Part shown: one piece after another, positions 63,397-64,000 of the stretch
How positions within the stretch are numbered: position 1 is the first letter of the stretch
Layout: each line of letters starts with the position of its first letter
Source of the DNA: Microbacterium halimionae
GTDB lineage: Bacteria > Actinomycetota > Actinomycetes > Actinomycetales > Microbacteriaceae
Direction of reading: 5' to 3'
Length of the DNA stretch: 64,000 bases
Assembly (NCBI RefSeq): GCF_011761265.1
Contig: NZ_JAAOZB010000001.1
Coordinates: forward strand, 1,178,001-1,242,000
Program-made: the position numbers and the translations under genes
Notes under the pieces: model-generated
What the model saw: only the letters and a program-made list of their open reading frames with translations
Databases searched by the model: none
What the model was told of the DNA's origin: nothing

Positions 63397-64000
63397 ATGG
63401 CATTGTTCTCGCGCCGCCCGAAGAAGTCTGAAGAGCCCGCTACTCCCGCCGAGGAACCGGCTATCGCCGATGAGTCGACGGCGAACAGCGCCGGAGCTGA
63501 AAGTCACACACCCGAAGAAGTAGTGCCGCAGGTCAACATTTCGATGTCGACGTACGGCAAATCCTCACCTCCGACTCCGACTCCGACTCCGGCCCCCGAG
63601 AACGTCGCGAAAACAGCGCTTCCGCGGCCCGATGCTGAAGCGCCGGCGCCCACAGAGTCGGTTCCTGGCCTTCGCGACAATGTGCTCGTGCGTCAGGCTA
63701 TGAGTGGTGTCAACAAGCCACCTGAGCCCACCGAGCTTCTCAATGTTGCTCGTCAGTTGTTGCAGGGGCATGTGTTCTTGCGCATTCAGGGCGACGCGAA
63801 GGAGCTGCTCGCTGAGGGCAAAGACCTGCCGCTTTCGGTCGCGAAGCTCAACGGCAAACCGTATGTTCTCGCGTTCTCCGGGGGAACGGCGATTCAAGAC
63901 GCTGTGCGCGCTGACGGCAACTCGTCAACATCAGCAGTGGGACAGCCCGTCTTGAACGTGCTGAAGCACGCAATCAGTGGCGAGTTCGCCGGCCTTATCG
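63397..64000 (+). CDS. SseB-domain-like protein, N-terminal part
   Basis: The frame is open from the ATG at 63397 to the window end (201 residues visible). An acidic, Pro/Thr/Glu-rich N-terminus (about 1-90), with a PTPTPTP run, precedes a domain beginning about residue 100 (LLNVARQLLQGHVFLRIQGDAKELLAEGKDLPLSVAKLNGKPYVLAFSG, visible here in part) that resembles the SseB N-terminal domain. SseB-type domains are of unknown role in actinobacteria. The end is outside the window. Confidence 0.72.
   Translation, partial: MALFSRRPKKSEEPATPAEEPAIADESTANSAGAESHTPEEVVPQVNISMSTYGKSSPPTPTPTPAPENVAKTALPRPDAEAPAPTESVPGLRDNVLVRQAMSGVNKPPEPTELLNVARQLLQGHVFLRIQGDAKELLAEGKDLPLSVAKLNGKPYVLAFSGGTAIQDAVRADGNSSTSAVGQPVLNVLKHAISGEFAGLI

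Overview
The window is a GC-rich chromosomal segment from an actinobacterium, most likely a member of the Microbacteriaceae. This rests on gene content and order seen in the sequence (CsoR-type copper control, efeUOB with a DtxR-type iron box, guaB/guaB3/SURF1-like/DUF3817/guaA, PspC-domain kinase, PcrA with a C-terminal Tudor-like tail, CIRCE-controlled groES) and on an actinobacterial promoter habit: many genes start 6-7 nt after a TANNNT hexamer, as leaderless mRNAs do. No phage, IS transposase, CRISPR array or rRNA was seen. 63 protein genes are called, two of them cut by the window ends, plus one degenerate tRNA-like sequence.

Layout. 1-4.3 kb: end of an MDR dehydrogenase, then the copper operon csoR-copZ-copA (minus strand), a CsbD-like protein and a low-molecular-weight phosphatase. 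4.4-8.3 kb: paired repeats, then the iron-uptake operon efeU-efeO-efeB with an iron box. 8.4-11 kb: CPBP membrane protease, then a malate/lactate-dehydrogenase-like enzyme coupled to an ACT-domain protein. 11.2-14.1 kb: arsenic-type locus with an ArsR-ArsC fusion divergent from an aquaporin and an FAD disulfide reductase. 14-16.1 kb: small unknown genes and a sugar-nucleotide-type SDR. 16.3-18.6 kb: rplM-rpsI-glmM. 18.7-24.4 kb: LacI regulator, sugar ABC transporter and GH1 beta-glycosidase. 24.5-27.2 kb: flavin reductase, Ppx/GppA, coaA. 27.4-36.3 kb: glmS-acpS-alr-tsaE, an opposing alpha/beta hydrolase, tsaB-rimI-tsaD, and a methyltransferase. 36.4-43.6 kb: groES, rarD and a branched-chain amino-acid ABC system (livK, then livHMGF on the other strand). 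43.8-49.6 kb: GMP synthesis (guaB, guaB3, guaA) with SURF1-like and DUF3817 proteins. 49.6-56.3 kb: glycosyltransferase, ROK kinase, Bax-inhibitor-1 protein, GDPD, ABC exporter. 56.8-60.9 kb: tRNA-like sequence, then a PspC protein divergent from a PspC-type histidine kinase and its response regulator. 60.9-64 kb: pcrA and the start of an SseB-like protein.

How the parts work together. Several blocks are coherent metal or stress modules with their own visible operators: CsoR box, iron box, ArsR-type palindrome and two CIRCE elements. glmM and glmS feed UDP-GlcNAc synthesis, alr feeds peptidoglycan, and tsaE/B/D build t6A on tRNA.

The least explained structure is a set of short intergenic elements, 64 to 96 bp, each made of two inverted arms around a short spacer. 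At least five sequence families occur here and several have fixed lengths (four copies of exactly 64 bp; two of exactly 64 bp in another family; two of 96 and three of 74 bp in a third). They sit between convergent, divergent and tandem genes alike, which argues against simple terminators. In two places, pairs of the first family bracket a gene or gene pair.
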